In this document: piece after piece, positions 26,916-35,782 of the stretch
How positions within the stretch are numbered: the stretch's first letter is position 1
How the letters are laid out: each line of letters begins with the position of its first letter
Assembly: GCA_948794795.1 (NCBI GenBank)
Contig: CAQGLR010000019.1
Coordinates: 1 to 64,000, forward strand
DNA from: an uncultured Lachnospiraceae bacterium
GTDB lineage: Bacteria > Bacillota > Clostridia > Lachnospirales > Lachnospiraceae
Length of the DNA stretch: 64,000 bases
Reading direction: 5' to 3'
Position numbers and translations under genes: made by a program
Notes under the pieces: model-generated
Seen by the model: the letters and a program-made list of their open reading frames with translations, nothing else
Databases searched by the model: none
Told to the model about the DNA's origin: nothing

Positions 26916-26931
26916 GCGGCTTTACAGCCGC
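26916..26931 (-). terminator. Hairpin terminator after the hydrogenase-like gene
   Basis: Stem GCGGCT / AGCCGC with a 4-nt loop, followed on the minus strand by TTTT. A second, larger inverted repeat (arms TATTCCATC at 26943-26951 and GATGGAATA at 26975-26983) lies between it and the stop codon. Together they should end the hydrogenase-like transcript. Confidence 0.6.
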
Positions 26932-27024
26932 AATTCCTTTAATATTCCATCCCACCAGGTAAGAACCTTGTCCTGATGGAATAATATAAATGTTTATATA
27001 TGTTTTACGTATATCTGGATGGCT

Positions 27025-28476
27025 TTAATCCCTGTGCATTGAGAATGATGACATATCATAATTCTTAAGGTTTTCTACAATACTTCTGTTATCTGCTGTT
27101 TCTATCATGTCATCCCTGCTCTTTTTGAATTTAGGATATACACCATATGAACTTGGACCACCTACACAACCATTTTCACATGCCATTCCTTCTATAAATT
27201 CTTCATTTAATTTATTTACTTTAAGCTGCAGCAATGCTTTTTTACATTCTGTTGTACCGCTTGCCTTGCATACTGAAAGGCTGTTGCCATCACGGCCTGT
27301 TTCATTAAGATACTCTATAACAGATGCTGTTACACCGCCTGAATTGCCATATCTCTTGCCAAACTTACTTGCTTCCTGGTATCCGTCAACTTCATCAAAA
27401 TGCTCTGTGTCAACTGCCAGCATTATTGCGTGGAGTTCGCTAAATGCAAGGACTGCATCTGCGTTGCCTTCTATTTTCTGGTCTGTTACTTCTGATTTCT
27501 TAGCTATACATGGGCCAATAAATACAGTATATGCATCCGGCTCTTTTGCCTTAATCATCCTTGATACAGCACACATAGGCGAAACTGTTGTTGATATAAG
27601 GTCTGCTGACTCTGGGAAATGTTTCCTTATCATATTTACAAACGCAGGACAGCATGAAGTTGTCTTTCTTTCTCCCTTTTCATGTGCTTCCCACCATTCT
27701 TCTGCTTCACTTGAAGTTGTCATATCCCCGCCAAGGCCTACTTCTACCATATCTGTAAAGCCTGTTGCTATAAGTGCTTTACGCCAGCTTGCCATTGTTA
27801 TGCCATTCTCAAACTGGCCTTCAATCGCAGGTGCAACAAGCGCATAAACTGGCCTGTCTGATTTAATTGCATTAATAACATCTACAATAAATGTTTTTGA
27901 ACCTATTGCCCCAAAAGGACATTTATGTATACACTGGCCGCATTTAATACATTTCTCATCATCAATTACTGAAATACCATGTTCATCATATGTTATTGCG
28001 TCAACTGGACAGCTGAATTTGCATGGTCTCTGCAGGTGCACAATAACATGGAATGGACAGGCTTTAGCACACATTCCACATTCACGGCAGTGGTTAGGGT
28101 CAATCTTTGGATGCTTTCCATCCATTGTGATTGCACCAAATTTACATGAGTTCATACAGGATTTGCCTAAACAGTTCTGGCAGTTGTCAGTAATAATATA
28201 ACTTGCAATCGGACAGTCAGCACATGCAGACGGGATTACCTGTATTATATTGCCATCATCAACTTCACCTGGTGCTTTCCCTTCGGCAAGCCTTACACGC
28301 TGCCTGATTATTTCACGCTCTTTGTAAATACAGCAGCGGAACTCAGGTTCTGGCCCTTCTATAATTTTATATGGGATATTATCCCTTTCCTCCTCAAGTT
28401 TCCCTTCAAACGCTAGTTTTGCAACCATATTTAAAACTTCATGTTTTAAATTAATAATTCCTTCATCAGCAAACAT
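27025..28476 (-). CDS. [FeFe]-hydrogenase catalytic-type protein, group B-like, with ferredoxin domains
   Basis: 483 residues. The N-terminal half has many Cys clusters, including CRECGMCAKAC and CIKCGQCIHKC, which bind [4Fe-4S] centres. The H-cluster motifs are TTSCCPAF (Cys275, 276), GPCIAKK (Cys323) and MACENGCVGG (Cys433, 437). These variants are those of the group B monomeric hydrogenases of clostridia rather than the classical TSCCPxW type. It would transfer electrons between protons/H2 and a ferredoxin in the cytoplasm; the physiological direction is not settled for this group. AGGAGG precedes the start. It stands alone in its transcript, and no maturation genes are in the window. Confidence 0.87.
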   Translation of the reverse strand: MFADEGIINLKHEVLNMVAKLAFEGKLEEERDNIPYKIIEGPEPEFRCCIYKEREIIRQRVRLAEGKAPGEVDDGNIIQVIPSACADCPIASYIITDNCQNCLGKSCMNSCKFGAITMDGKHPKIDPNHCRECGMCAKACPFHVIVHLQRPCKFSCPVDAITYDEHGISVIDDEKCIKCGQCIHKCPFGAIGSKTFIVDVINAIKSDRPVYALVAPAIEGQFENGITMASWRKALIATGFTDMVEVGLGGDMTTSSEAEEWWEAHEKGERKTTSCCPAFVNMIRKHFPESADLISTTVSPMCAVSRMIKAKEPDAYTVFIGPCIAKKSEVTDQKIEGNADAVLAFSELHAIMLAVDTEHFDEVDGYQEASKFGKRYGNSGGVTASVIEYLNETGRDGNSLSVCKASGTTECKKALLQLKVNKLNEEFIEGMACENGCVGGPSSYGVYPKFKKSRDDMIETADNRSIVENLKNYDMSSFSMHRD

Positions 28477-28521
28477 ATGCTTTCCTCCTCTTTTTTATAA
28501 ACATCAAATAACCTGTTTATA

Positions 28522-28550
28522 AGTATATACTATATGAATAATTTTCTCAA
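28522..28550 (-). promoter_or_regulatory. Promoter of the hydrogenase-like gene
   Basis: Minus-strand TTGAGA (28550-28545), 17 bp, TATACT (28527-28522), about 45 bp before the ATG. Confidence 0.6.
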
Positions 28551-28598
28551 TACCTGTTTTTTTTGAGTTTTCTCATTTTTTAAATATACAAGTATTTT

Positions 28599-28656
28599 GG
28601 CTCTGGCAATTCCAAAATTTTACAAGTTATGCGGCTCTGGCAATTCCAAAATTTTA
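28599..28656. repeat. 24-bp direct repeat, two copies, also present at the left end of the window
   Basis: Bases 28599-28622 and 28633-28656 are identical (beginning GGCTCTGGCAATTCC). The spacer includes TTATGC. The reverse complement of the second copy and part of its spacer recurs at 1-25 with two differences. The 385-bp gap 28477-28861 also holds a promoter and a hairpin, but no gene is seen. Confidence 0.75.
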
Positions 28657-28710
28657 CCAACAGCAGCCCGTTTGCACTTGGATGGGATACGCAGTGATGC
28701 ATAAAGCTCC

Positions 28711-28748
28711 AAATGCTTAATAGAAACTTTTGTTTCTATTAAGCATTT
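28711..28748. terminator. Perfect 17-bp hairpin, possible terminator
   Basis: Arms 28711-28727 and 28732-28748 pair exactly around TTTT. It lies about 110 bp past the stop of the DUF2325 gene. No U-tract follows on either strand, so termination is only a guess. Confidence 0.45.
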
Positions 28749-28861
28749 AAGACTAGATTTAAACATCAGTATTGCCGTACAATTATGTTATTTTTATATA
28801 AAATATATGGGATTTTTATTTGAATTTTAAAATAGAATAATATTTTGTACTAGATATATGA

Positions 28862-29206
28862 TTATCCTGTTGTTACAAGGCTTTCTAATATTTCGTTTAA
28901 TGCATATTTACTGCTTGTATGGCAGCGCACAATATCTGCCCCGCATTTCTGCGCCTCATTTATAGCACATTTTACCATTTTATGTGAAACTGTACTGGTA
29001 AATAATATGAGTGCATCAGGACTGCCTATCTGGCCGCTTAAATTACCTGGCATCTGCGTAAATATCTTTACTTTACAGTTATGCTGCCTGCATATTTTTT
29101 TATATTGGCAGGCCATTCTGTCATGTCCTCCTATAATAACAATACTCACTTTTTCCCTCATTTCTGCGCTGCTTTTTGCGCATTCCAAATTAGATACTAT
29201 ATACAC
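28862..29206 (-). CDS. DUF2325 family protein
   Basis: The conserved part starts VSIVIIGGHDRMACQYKKIC and goes on through a LILFTSTVSHKMV strand and ADIVRCHTSS, the pattern of DUF2325, a small Rossmann-like fold of unknown function found beside iron-transport genes in clostridia. I list the GTG at 29206, which lies at the stop of DUF3793 and suggests coupling; an ATG at 29161 that begins just before the conserved strand is an alternative, and neither has a strong ribosome site. Cys residues in CQYKKIC and RCHTSS might bind metal, which is inference. Confidence 0.75.
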   Translation of the reverse strand: MYIVSNLECAKSSAEMREKVSIVIIGGHDRMACQYKKICRQHNCKVKIFTQMPGNLSGQIGSPDALILFTSTVSHKMVKCAINEAQKCGADIVRCHTSSKYALNEILESLVTTG

Positions 29207-29813
29207 AACTTTGAAATTTTCCTGTACTGCATGCCTTTATAATATATTCCATATCCATACCGCTTGAAAGCAGCCTTATAAGCAGTTCTTCTGCTGTTTT
29301 AAATTTTTCAAACAATTTTATTTTATTATCAACATCTTTATATACTTTCCAGTATCCTGTATATAAAAAATTTCTTCCATTATTATCTATAAATCCCTTT
29401 ACATCCTCTGCTGGATAACCAAGTATAAGACCTATTTCATGCGGAAATTTACCATTGCCACATATGTAATCCTGGTATCTTTTACTGAACATATATAATA
29501 CATATCCAATCTGTAATTCCACATATCCTTCTGATTTAAGAATTTCTTTTACATCTTTCCTGTAAAGATAGCTTTCAAGTTGTTTTCTACGGAATAAAAG
29601 TATTACTACTTTCTTATCTGTTTTAATCATCCTGAAAAATGAAATGCCTGTATTCTTTAACATATCCATAGCAGTGTTCTCCATATCAGCTGGTATTGCC
29701 AGAAGATTAGAAACCTTAAGCCCTGTAAGAAAAGGTGCACATTGCAGCGCAAGCTGTGTTTCAATACTTTTTAAATCCATTTTTAAAATCATTTCAATAA
29801 CCTTCTGTTTCAT
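29190..29813 (-). CDS. DUF3793 family protein, iron-cluster associated
   Basis: 207 residues with the family features LALQCAPFLTGLKVSNLLAI near the N-terminus, ISFFRMIKTDKKVVILLFR in the middle and FPHEIGLILGYPAEDVKGFI. Function unknown; the family is common next to feo genes in Firmicutes. AAAGGAGG precedes the ATG. It is transcribed from its own promoter, which carries the same TTAG...CTAA palindromes as the feoA promoter, so it is probably induced when iron is scarce. It overlaps DUF2325 by 17 bp. Confidence 0.85.
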   Translation of the reverse strand: MKQKVIEMILKMDLKSIETQLALQCAPFLTGLKVSNLLAIPADMENTAMDMLKNTGISFFRMIKTDKKVVILLFRRKQLESYLYRKDVKEILKSEGYVELQIGYVLYMFSKRYQDYICGNGKFPHEIGLILGYPAEDVKGFIDNNGRNFLYTGYWKVYKDVDNKIKLFEKFKTAEELLIRLLSSGMDMEYIIKACSTGKFQSCVYSI

Positions 29814-29827
29814 ATGCCCTCCTTTTA

Positions 29828-29879
29828 TTAGTTTTAACTAACTATAATTAATTATAGCTAATAAAAGTTGCTTAGTCAA
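29828..29879 (-). promoter_or_regulatory. Promoter with metal-regulator-like palindromes before DUF3793
   Basis: Minus-strand TTGACT (29879-29874), 17 bp, TATAAT (29856-29851). The -10 is inside the perfect 16-bp palindrome CTATAATTAATTATAG (29842-29857), followed by TTAGTTTTAACTAA (29828-29841). The TTAG/CTAA ends resemble DtxR/IdeR-type boxes more than Fur boxes. Confidence 0.7.
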
Positions 29880-29893
29880 TACTTTATATAATA

Positions 29894-29940
29894 AAAAAAT
29901 ACCCCATTTTACAGAATATATACTATCTGTAAAATGGGGT
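29894..29940 (-). terminator. Rho-independent terminator of the feo operon
   Basis: 15-bp stem (29901-29915 with 29926-29940) and 10-nt loop, followed on the minus strand by TTTTTTT. It closes the feoA-feoA-feoB-small protein transcript. Confidence 0.88.
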
Positions 29941-29974
29941 GTCTGCCCAGAAATTAAAATAAAAATCTTATTTT

Positions 29975-30112
29975 CTATTTACAGCCGCCTCTGCACTTAC
30001 TACAGTCACAACCACATTGCAAAGACTTTCCATTTCTTTTATTTATAACCATACTGCGTATTGCAAGCAGGATACATAAGGCAACTATTGCCCCTGTAAC
30101 CAATGTTCCCAT
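29975..30112 (-). CDS. FeoB-associated Cys-rich membrane protein
   Basis: A 45-residue protein: one N-terminal membrane helix (TLVTGAIVALCILLAIRSM), a basic stretch, and a C-terminal tail CGCDCSKCRGGCK with five Cys. This is the small protein that regularly follows feoB in clostridia, thought to help ferrous iron entry or to bind iron at the inner face of the membrane. AAAGGAG lies 10 nt before the ATG. It is 90 bp after feoB and directly before the operon terminator. Confidence 0.85.
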   Translation of the reverse strand: MGTLVTGAIVALCILLAIRSMVINKRNGKSLQCGCDCSKCRGGCK

Positions 30113-30202
30113 AAATATATTTCTCCTTTCATTAAGCATGTTTAGAAACCACTCTTATGCCACTGCCTGGCTTATATGCATCTGCAGATATTTTAATATT
30201 GT

Positions 30203-32386
30203 TTATTCTGCATGTGCAAGTTTTGTTTTTAATACATTCTTCTCATGGCCAGGCCTGAAAAGTAAGTAAATAAATGCTATTATAAATAAAAATGCTATAA
30301 ATGTCCATATTCCAAAACCATTGCCTGTAAATAAACTTCCAATCTGGTATATACAAAGTGATACTATATATGCAAGCACTGTCTGGTACCCTATTGCTGT
30401 AAAAAACCAGCGGATATTATTCATCTCACGTTTAATTGCCCCCATTGCTGCAAAACAAGGTGCACACAAAAGGTTAAACACAAGGAATGAATATGCTGGC
30501 AGGGCGGCCATGCTTGCACCAACTGCTGCCAGAAGGTCTGGTGTATCCTCTGCTGCTTCTGAACCAATCCCAGAAAGTATTCCAAATGTAGTTACCACAT
30601 TTTCTTTTGCAATAAGTCCTGTAACAGCAGCAACTGCCATTTTCCAGTTACCCCACCCAAGCGGTGCAAATAGTGGGGCTATAATTCCTCCTATTGCTGC
30701 AAGTATACTTTTATCAAGCTGTTCTTCTTCAAGCATTCCAAACTTGCCATCCGCCCAGCCAAATCCTTGCAGGAACCAGAGGACTACTGCTGAAAGAAGG
30801 ATAATTGTGCCTGCTTTTTTAATAAATGACCAGCCTCTTTCCCACATACTTCTAAGTACATTGGTAACAGTTGGCATATGGTAAGCAGGAAGTTCCATAA
30901 CAAATGGTGCTGGGTCCCCAGCAAAAAGCTTTGTTTTCTTTAATATAATTCCTGAGCATACGATTGCTGCAATACCTACAAGCCATGCACTGTATGATAC
31001 CCACCATGCATTATTAAATAAAGCACCTGCAATAAGGGCAATAATTGGAAGTTTCGCACCACAAGGTATAAATGTAGTAGTCATTATTGTGATTTTACGG
31101 TCCCTGTCACTTTCAATAGTCCTTGAAGCCATAATTCCAGGAACGCCACATCCACTGCCAATAAGCATAGGTATAAATGATTTGCCTGAAAGCCCAAACT
31201 TACGGAAAACACGGTCCATTATAAATGCAACCCTTGCCATATATCCACATGATTCCAGGAATGCAAGGAATATAAATAATATAAGCATCTGTGGCACAAA
31301 TCCAAGTACTGCACCTGTTCCGCCAATAATTCCATCTACAACAAGCCCTGAAAGCCATTCTGCACAGCCTATAGATTCAAGAAGCCCGCTTACAGCACCA
31401 GGTATTCCAGGAATATGTAAAGACTCAATCCCAAGGAAGTTCCAGCCATCGCCAAATACCCCGTCATTAGCCCAGTCCGTAGCCCATGTACCAACAGTAG
31501 TAACAGATACATAATATACTACAAACATTACAGCCGCAAAAATTGGAAGCGCAAGTATCCTGTTAGTGACAATCCTGTCGATTTTATCTGAAACCGGTAA
31601 ACTGCCTTTATTTCCTTTTGTATAACATTCTCCAATAATAGATGAAATATATACATATCTCTCATTGGTAATAATACTTTCTGTATCATCATCAAACTTT
31701 TCTTCCATTGTTTTAATTTCTTCTGTTATATCAGGAAGGTTATCTGACTGTTCTATAATTTTACTATCCTTTTCAAGAAGCTTTATTGCAAAATACCTTT
31801 TCTGCCTTTCTGGCACTTTGCCATTTAATTTCTCCATAACTCCTTGTATTATTTCTTCACAGTCATCAGAAAACTTGTGTACAACTGGTGTACTGCCTTT
31901 TCCTGCCAAAGCTGTTGCCTTCTCTGCTGCTTCCATAATCCCTGTACCTTTAAGCGCTGAAATAGCAACTGCTTCACAGCCAAGCTTTTCCCCAAGCTTG
32001 CCAATATGTATTTTGTCACCTGATTTTTCAATTATGTCTGCCATATTGACAGCTATAATAACTGGTATGCCCAGCTCAAGTATCTGTGTTGATAAATACA
32101 AATTTCTTTCAATATTTGTACCATCTATAACATTAATAATAACATCTGGGGTTTCACCTGTTAAATAATTTCTTGCAACTACTTCTTCAAGTGTATAAGG
32201 TGACAGTGAATAAATCCCTGGCAGGTCTATAATAGTTATATCTTTATGTCCCTTTAACTTTCCCTCTTTTCTCTCAACAGTAACACCTGGCCAGTTTCCA
32301 ACAAACTGGTTTGAACCTGTAAGTGCATTAAATAATGTTGTCTTACCACAATTTGGATTTCCTGCTAATGCAATCTTAACTGGCAT
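30203..32386 (-). CDS. feoB: Ferrous iron transport protein B
   Basis: 727 residues. The cytoplasmic G domain has GNPNCGKTTLFNALTG (G1), VTVERKEG (G2), DLPGIYSL (G3) and VNMAD (G4); a helical spacer leads to a membrane domain from about residue 280 with two Gate regions (IGSGCGVPGIMASRTIE and CAPCFAAMGAIKRE). It imports Fe2+ under anaerobic conditions, powered or gated by GTP hydrolysis. AGGAGG is before the ATG. It is preceded by two feoA genes and carries its own upstream palindrome, so it may be transcribed both with and without them. Confidence 0.96.
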   Translation of the reverse strand: MPVKIALAGNPNCGKTTLFNALTGSNQFVGNWPGVTVERKEGKLKGHKDITIIDLPGIYSLSPYTLEEVVARNYLTGETPDVIINVIDGTNIERNLYLSTQILELGIPVIIAVNMADIIEKSGDKIHIGKLGEKLGCEAVAISALKGTGIMEAAEKATALAGKGSTPVVHKFSDDCEEIIQGVMEKLNGKVPERQKRYFAIKLLEKDSKIIEQSDNLPDITEEIKTMEEKFDDDTESIITNERYVYISSIIGECYTKGNKGSLPVSDKIDRIVTNRILALPIFAAVMFVVYYVSVTTVGTWATDWANDGVFGDGWNFLGIESLHIPGIPGAVSGLLESIGCAEWLSGLVVDGIIGGTGAVLGFVPQMLILFIFLAFLESCGYMARVAFIMDRVFRKFGLSGKSFIPMLIGSGCGVPGIMASRTIESDRDRKITIMTTTFIPCGAKLPIIALIAGALFNNAWWVSYSAWLVGIAAIVCSGIILKKTKLFAGDPAPFVMELPAYHMPTVTNVLRSMWERGWSFIKKAGTIILLSAVVLWFLQGFGWADGKFGMLEEEQLDKSILAAIGGIIAPLFAPLGWGNWKMAVAAVTGLIAKENVVTTFGILSGIGSEAAEDTPDLLAAVGASMAALPAYSFLVFNLLCAPCFAAMGAIKREMNNIRWFFTAIGYQTVLAYIVSLCIYQIGSLFTGNGFGIWTFIAFLFIIAFIYLLFRPGHEKNVLKTKLAHAE

Positions 32387-32518
32387 ATCTAATGCCTCCT
32401 ATCTTTTTTAAATTTATTTCCACAAATGCAAAGCCAAAATGTGCAATCTGCCATGTTTCTTATAGCGGGGCACTTTGCTTAGTTACACAAAACGTTATAT
32501 AGTCTTATCTCATTAATA

Positions 32519-32532
32519 TTAGTATATACTAA
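32519..32532. promoter_or_regulatory. Palindromic box between feoA and feoB
   Basis: TTAGTATATACTAA is a perfect 14-bp palindrome, with the same TTAG...CTAA form as the boxes at 29828 and 33070. It lies 133 bp before the feoB start. A TATACT is inside it, but no good -35 is seen at the right distance, so it may control a weak internal promoter. Confidence 0.6.
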
Positions 32533-32558
32533 CCCATAAGCAAAAAAATATATATTAT

Positions 32559-32780
32559 CTACTCAACCTCTATCATTTCCGCATCTGCCTTACGGAGTGA
32601 CAACTCATATCCCCGGACTGTCACTTCTACAGGGTCTCCCAGAGGTGCAACTTTTCTTACATAGATGTCTACACCCTTTGTAATACCCATATCCATAATC
32701 CTTCTCTTTACAGGACCTTCCCCGTCAAGCTTAATAACCCTGACAGTATTTCCGCTTTCTATTTCCTTTAAAGTCCTCAT
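32559..32780 (-). CDS. feoA: FeoA domain protein
   Basis: 73 residues of SH3-like fold: NTVRVIKLDGEGPVKRRIMD, MGITKGVDIYVRKVAPLGDP and VRGYELSLRKADAEMIEVE, the complete FeoA pattern. FeoA proteins bind the cytoplasmic part of FeoB and are needed for ferrous iron uptake. It is the second of two feoA genes and lies 39 bp after the first. Confidence 0.93.
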   Translation of the reverse strand: MRTLKEIESGNTVRVIKLDGEGPVKRRIMDMGITKGVDIYVRKVAPLGDPVEVTVRGYELSLRKADAEMIEVE

Positions 32781-32819
32781 TTTGCCAAGACCTCCATTCT
32801 ATACCAGTATTTCCCCCTG

Positions 32820-33029
32820 TTATACCATAATCCTTCCCGCCAGGTCTTTACCAATGGCAACCCTTGAATCCTTTATGCTGACAATTATATTGCCTCCAGA
32901 TTCAGATATAACTTTAACAATCCCCCCTGTGGTAAAACCAAGCTTTTCAAGAAACTTCCTGGTTTCCCCTTTTCCACCAATACGCTTTATTTCATACTGT
33001 TCACCAGCATTTACAAAAGTAAGTGGCAT
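32820..33029 (-). CDS. feoA: FeoA domain protein, divergent copy
   Basis: 69 residues, first gene of the feo operon. GEQYEIKRIGGKGETRKFLEK, LGFTTGGIVKVI, GGNIIVSIKDSRVAIGKDLA follow the FeoA pattern, with little identity to the second copy. Paired feoA genes are frequent in clostridia, and the two may form a heteromeric partner for FeoB. AGGAGGGG precedes the ATG. Confidence 0.9.
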   Translation of the reverse strand: MPLTFVNAGEQYEIKRIGGKGETRKFLEKLGFTTGGIVKVISESGGNIIVSIKDSRVAIGKDLAGRIMV

Positions 33030-33069
33030 ATATAACCCCTCCTAGTATTTATTTATTTTTTATTATATA

Positions 33070-33101
33070 GTTAGTATACTCTAACATATATTAGATGTCA
33101 A
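33070..33101 (-). promoter_or_regulatory. feo operon promoter with operator over the -10
   Basis: Minus-strand TTGACA (33101-33096), 17 bp, TATACT (33078-33073). GTTAGTATACTCTAAC (33070-33085) has 5-bp inverted arms GTTAG/CTAAC and covers the -10; a second overlapping CTAAC...TTAG pair lies at 33081-33094. Repression by an iron-bound DtxR-type protein would fit. Confidence 0.75.
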
Positions 33102-33202
33102 TCATTTTTTAAATTTTTATATAAAATAATTTTAATATAATTCCATTTGGCTGGATTATGCCAGTAAAATTGTATATATTCTTCCTTTGGCTTTGCAAAA
33201 AT

Positions 33203-33251
33203 AAAGCTGCCACACAGCAGGCCATATAACCCTGCTATATGCAGCAGCTTT
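33203..33251 (-). terminator. Terminator after the H-cluster chemoreceptor gene
   Basis: Outer stem AAAGCTGC (33203-33210) / GCAGCTTT (33244-33251) with an inner GCAGG/CCTGC stem, followed on the minus strand by ATTTTTG. Confidence 0.7.
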
Positions 33252-33269
33252 TATAATAATCTAAAATCT

Positions 33270-35234
33270 TTATTCAAATTTCTTATTCTCATCTACAAGG
33301 GCAACAAGCCTGTTTTTAACATCATCTGCAGTAGCAAGGATTATATCTGCCGAAGCAGCTATCTCCTCTGTAGAAGCGGCAAGACTGTCAACTCTCTCAT
33401 TAATATCTGTTACTACATTCATAAGGCTTGTACTGTCTTCTATTATCCTTGAAACATGATGTATAATCCTCTCCTGGCTCTCATTGCTTCTTGATGCAGT
33501 TTCACGTGAACTTGTAGCAAGATGGTTAATCTCATCTGCAACAACTGCAAACCCCCTCCCAGCTTCACCAGCCCTTGCAGCCTCAATACTTGCATTAAGT
33601 GCAAGCAGGTTTGTCTGTGATGCAATAGAAACTACTTCTTCATTATTAGCAGTAAGCTCTGATACCATAGCATCAATTTCATGCATTGCCTTATTCAGGC
33701 CTTTGCAGAAACTTGTAATGTCATGCATATGTTTTGCAATCTCAGTGCTTTCATCCGCATTACTTGTATTTCCTTCTGCCATATGGTCTACTGCCTCATG
33801 CAATGCCTCAAAGTTGTCATTAATATCATTTACCGTTTCCATGACATTCTCGCCCTGGCGTTTAATAATCTCCTTCTCTTCCTGGTTTTCCCTGGCAAGC
33901 TGCATAGCATTTTCCCTTTGCTCTTCAACCTGGCTCTTAATATAATAAATACAGTTCTCTTTTCTGTTAAAACCATTATGTATTGCTGTAACCATACTTT
34001 CACAGCTGTCATAGCCACAACATGAACAGTTTATATTTTGTTCCTCATATGTATTTTTATTCATACTGTGGAAAATTTCAAGCTTCTCCTGTTCTGAAGG
34101 AATTTCATTCTTGCATGTATCTGACAAATCATTGTATGTCCTAAGATAATCCTCAAGTTTAAGGTTCCGGAACTGATGGTTAAATTTCTTTAAACGCTGC
34201 TTTGGTGAAAGATTTTTAGACCAGGCACTAGACAAACTGCTTTTCTTGACATTTTCCCTGATTTTAAGCACATTATAGAGCGCATCATCTGTTTCAGATA
34301 TCTCAGGTTCTGTAGCAGTACCGCAAAGACATCCTTCTGAACAATTAAGTGCATCTATAAAAAGATAAGGAGTACTTCCCTTTGCTATTCTGTCTTTATT
34401 CTTCCATAAGAAGTCATATAAATGCTTTTCACCCTCAATCTGCCTGACAAATACACTTTCACCCAGGAACCAGTATACATTCTCCTTAAGTCCGCCAGGA
34501 GCAGGATAAAGTGAACCAAGCCCATATTCAATCTCATCTGAACACATCTCACCATATATGTTATTCTTCCTTACATATTTCATAAGATGGTCAAATGTCA
34601 CATTATATTGTATATACCCCTTATTAGATGGTTCTTCCATTTCAAGCTTTTTAGCTATACAGGGGCTTATAAATGCAAGCTTGTCTGTAATTCCCATAAC
34701 CTTTTTAACATAAATTGCGGCACACATCATTGGGCTTTGTACTGGAAAAAGCTTTGGCAGAAGTTCAGGTATATAACGCTCAATATAACCTACAACTGCA
34801 GGACAAGGCTGTGAAATACCTCCTTTAAAATTATTTTTCTGTATATAATTTAAATATCCCCATGTTGTAATATCTGCTCCAAAAGAAACACTTATAATCC
34901 TGTTTACGCCAGCTTTCTTCAAACCTCCAAGAACTTTTTCGTACTCATTTGGATAGTTTGCCTTAAATGCAGGCGCAAGCAGAAGCGATATCCTCTCTCC
35001 TTTCTTTAATGCAGCAAAAAATTCTTCTGTGTCATCTATGTATTCCCTTGCACTATGTTCACATACATCAAAACATGCCCCACATGATACACACATATCC
35101 CCGTTAACATCTATCCTGTTCTTTCCGTCCTCAAGTTCAGATGCTACACAGGCTCCTGCACAACTGCATACACTTATACACTTATTACATCCTATACAAT
35201 TGTCATTTGTAACTACTAATCCATTATTAAGCAT
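33270..35234 (-). CDS. Soluble chemoreceptor with N-terminal [FeFe]-hydrogenase-like H-cluster domain (group D-like)
   Basis: 654 residues. Two ferredoxin-type clusters open the protein ([11 protein letters not shown] and [11 protein letters not shown]). A hydrogenase-like domain follows with altered H-cluster motifs: SQPCP (Cys144), SPCIAKK (Cys191) and [10 protein letters not shown] (Cys298, 302). The Cys that carries protons in active enzymes is Pro here, while cluster ligands remain. Then comes a CxxC-x4-C-x16-C cluster motif at 403-428 and a chemoreceptor signalling domain ([20 protein letters not shown], about 540-560) without membrane helices. It probably senses H2, redox state or iron and signals to CheA. 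It lies next to the feo operon. Confidence 0.85.
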   Translation of the reverse strand: MLNNGLVVTNDNCIGCNKCISVCSCAGACVASELEDGKNRIDVNGDMCVSCGACFDVCEHSAREYIDDTEEFFAALKKGERISLLLAPAFKANYPNEYEKVLGGLKKAGVNRIISVSFGADITTWGYLNYIQKNNFKGGISQPCPAVVGYIERYIPELLPKLFPVQSPMMCAAIYVKKVMGITDKLAFISPCIAKKLEMEEPSNKGYIQYNVTFDHLMKYVRKNNIYGEMCSDEIEYGLGSLYPAPGGLKENVYWFLGESVFVRQIEGEKHLYDFLWKNKDRIAKGSTPYLFIDALNCSEGCLCGTATEPEISETDDALYNVLKIRENVKKSSLSSAWSKNLSPKQRLKKFNHQFRNLKLEDYLRTYNDLSDTCKNEIPSEQEKLEIFHSMNKNTYEEQNINCSCCGYDSCESMVTAIHNGFNRKENCIYYIKSQVEEQRENAMQLARENQEEKEIIKRQGENVMETVNDINDNFEALHEAVDHMAEGNTSNADESTEIAKHMHDITSFCKGLNKAMHEIDAMVSELTANNEEVVSIASQTNLLALNASIEAARAGEAGRGFAVVADEINHLATSSRETASRSNESQERIIHHVSRIIEDSTSLMNVVTDINERVDSLAASTEEIAASADIILATADDVKNRLVALVDENKKFE

Positions 35235-35782
35235 TGATGCCCGACCTCCAAATTGTATTCTTAATTTATGTTTTTTTACTTACAAAATACAATAATACCC
35301 TGTATTACACTTTTACATTTCTAACAGTATACCATAAATATCATATAATTTCCACTAAAAAGTTCATGGCTGTATGTCACATAAAAATATATTATTATAA
35401 AAAATACATTCTTTGCCTGCTTCTTATTGTATATGTCATAATTATTATTTTTAATTGATAGTTATTATCCAGGTTAAAAAAATAATAAAACCTAGATATC
35501 TTTTTATTGACAAATAATTCCTATAATTGTAAAATACATGTTTATATTAATTTCTTTTTTTTTAATATAAGAGGTACAAACACTATATCATTTTCAATTA
35601 ATTTATCAGGTATTTTGGCAATAAAAATAAAAAAATTTTTCCTGTCAAAATTTAAAATCTACAGATATTAATAATACAGTTAAATACCAGGACGTATTTA
35701 TCCAAGTCAAAATATTAGCATTTAACCACCTTAGTAATCATAAGGACTAGTGATAACAATTATTTTAACGGAGGAAATTTAT
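35235..35782. other. Long AT-rich intergenic region with one plus-strand promoter
   Basis: No gene is seen in these 548 bp. TTGACA (35507-35512), 17 bp and TAAAAT (35530-35535) make a good rightward promoter, which would now transcribe only the broken TrmH gene after a leader of about 240 nt. The leftward promoter of the chemoreceptor gene should be in the first 100 bp but is not clear. Confidence 0.55.

Noticed and set aside
28599..28656. Possible short CRISPR array
   Set aside because: Two copies with a 10-bp spacer and a third copy 28 kb away; a dispersed repeat explains it better.
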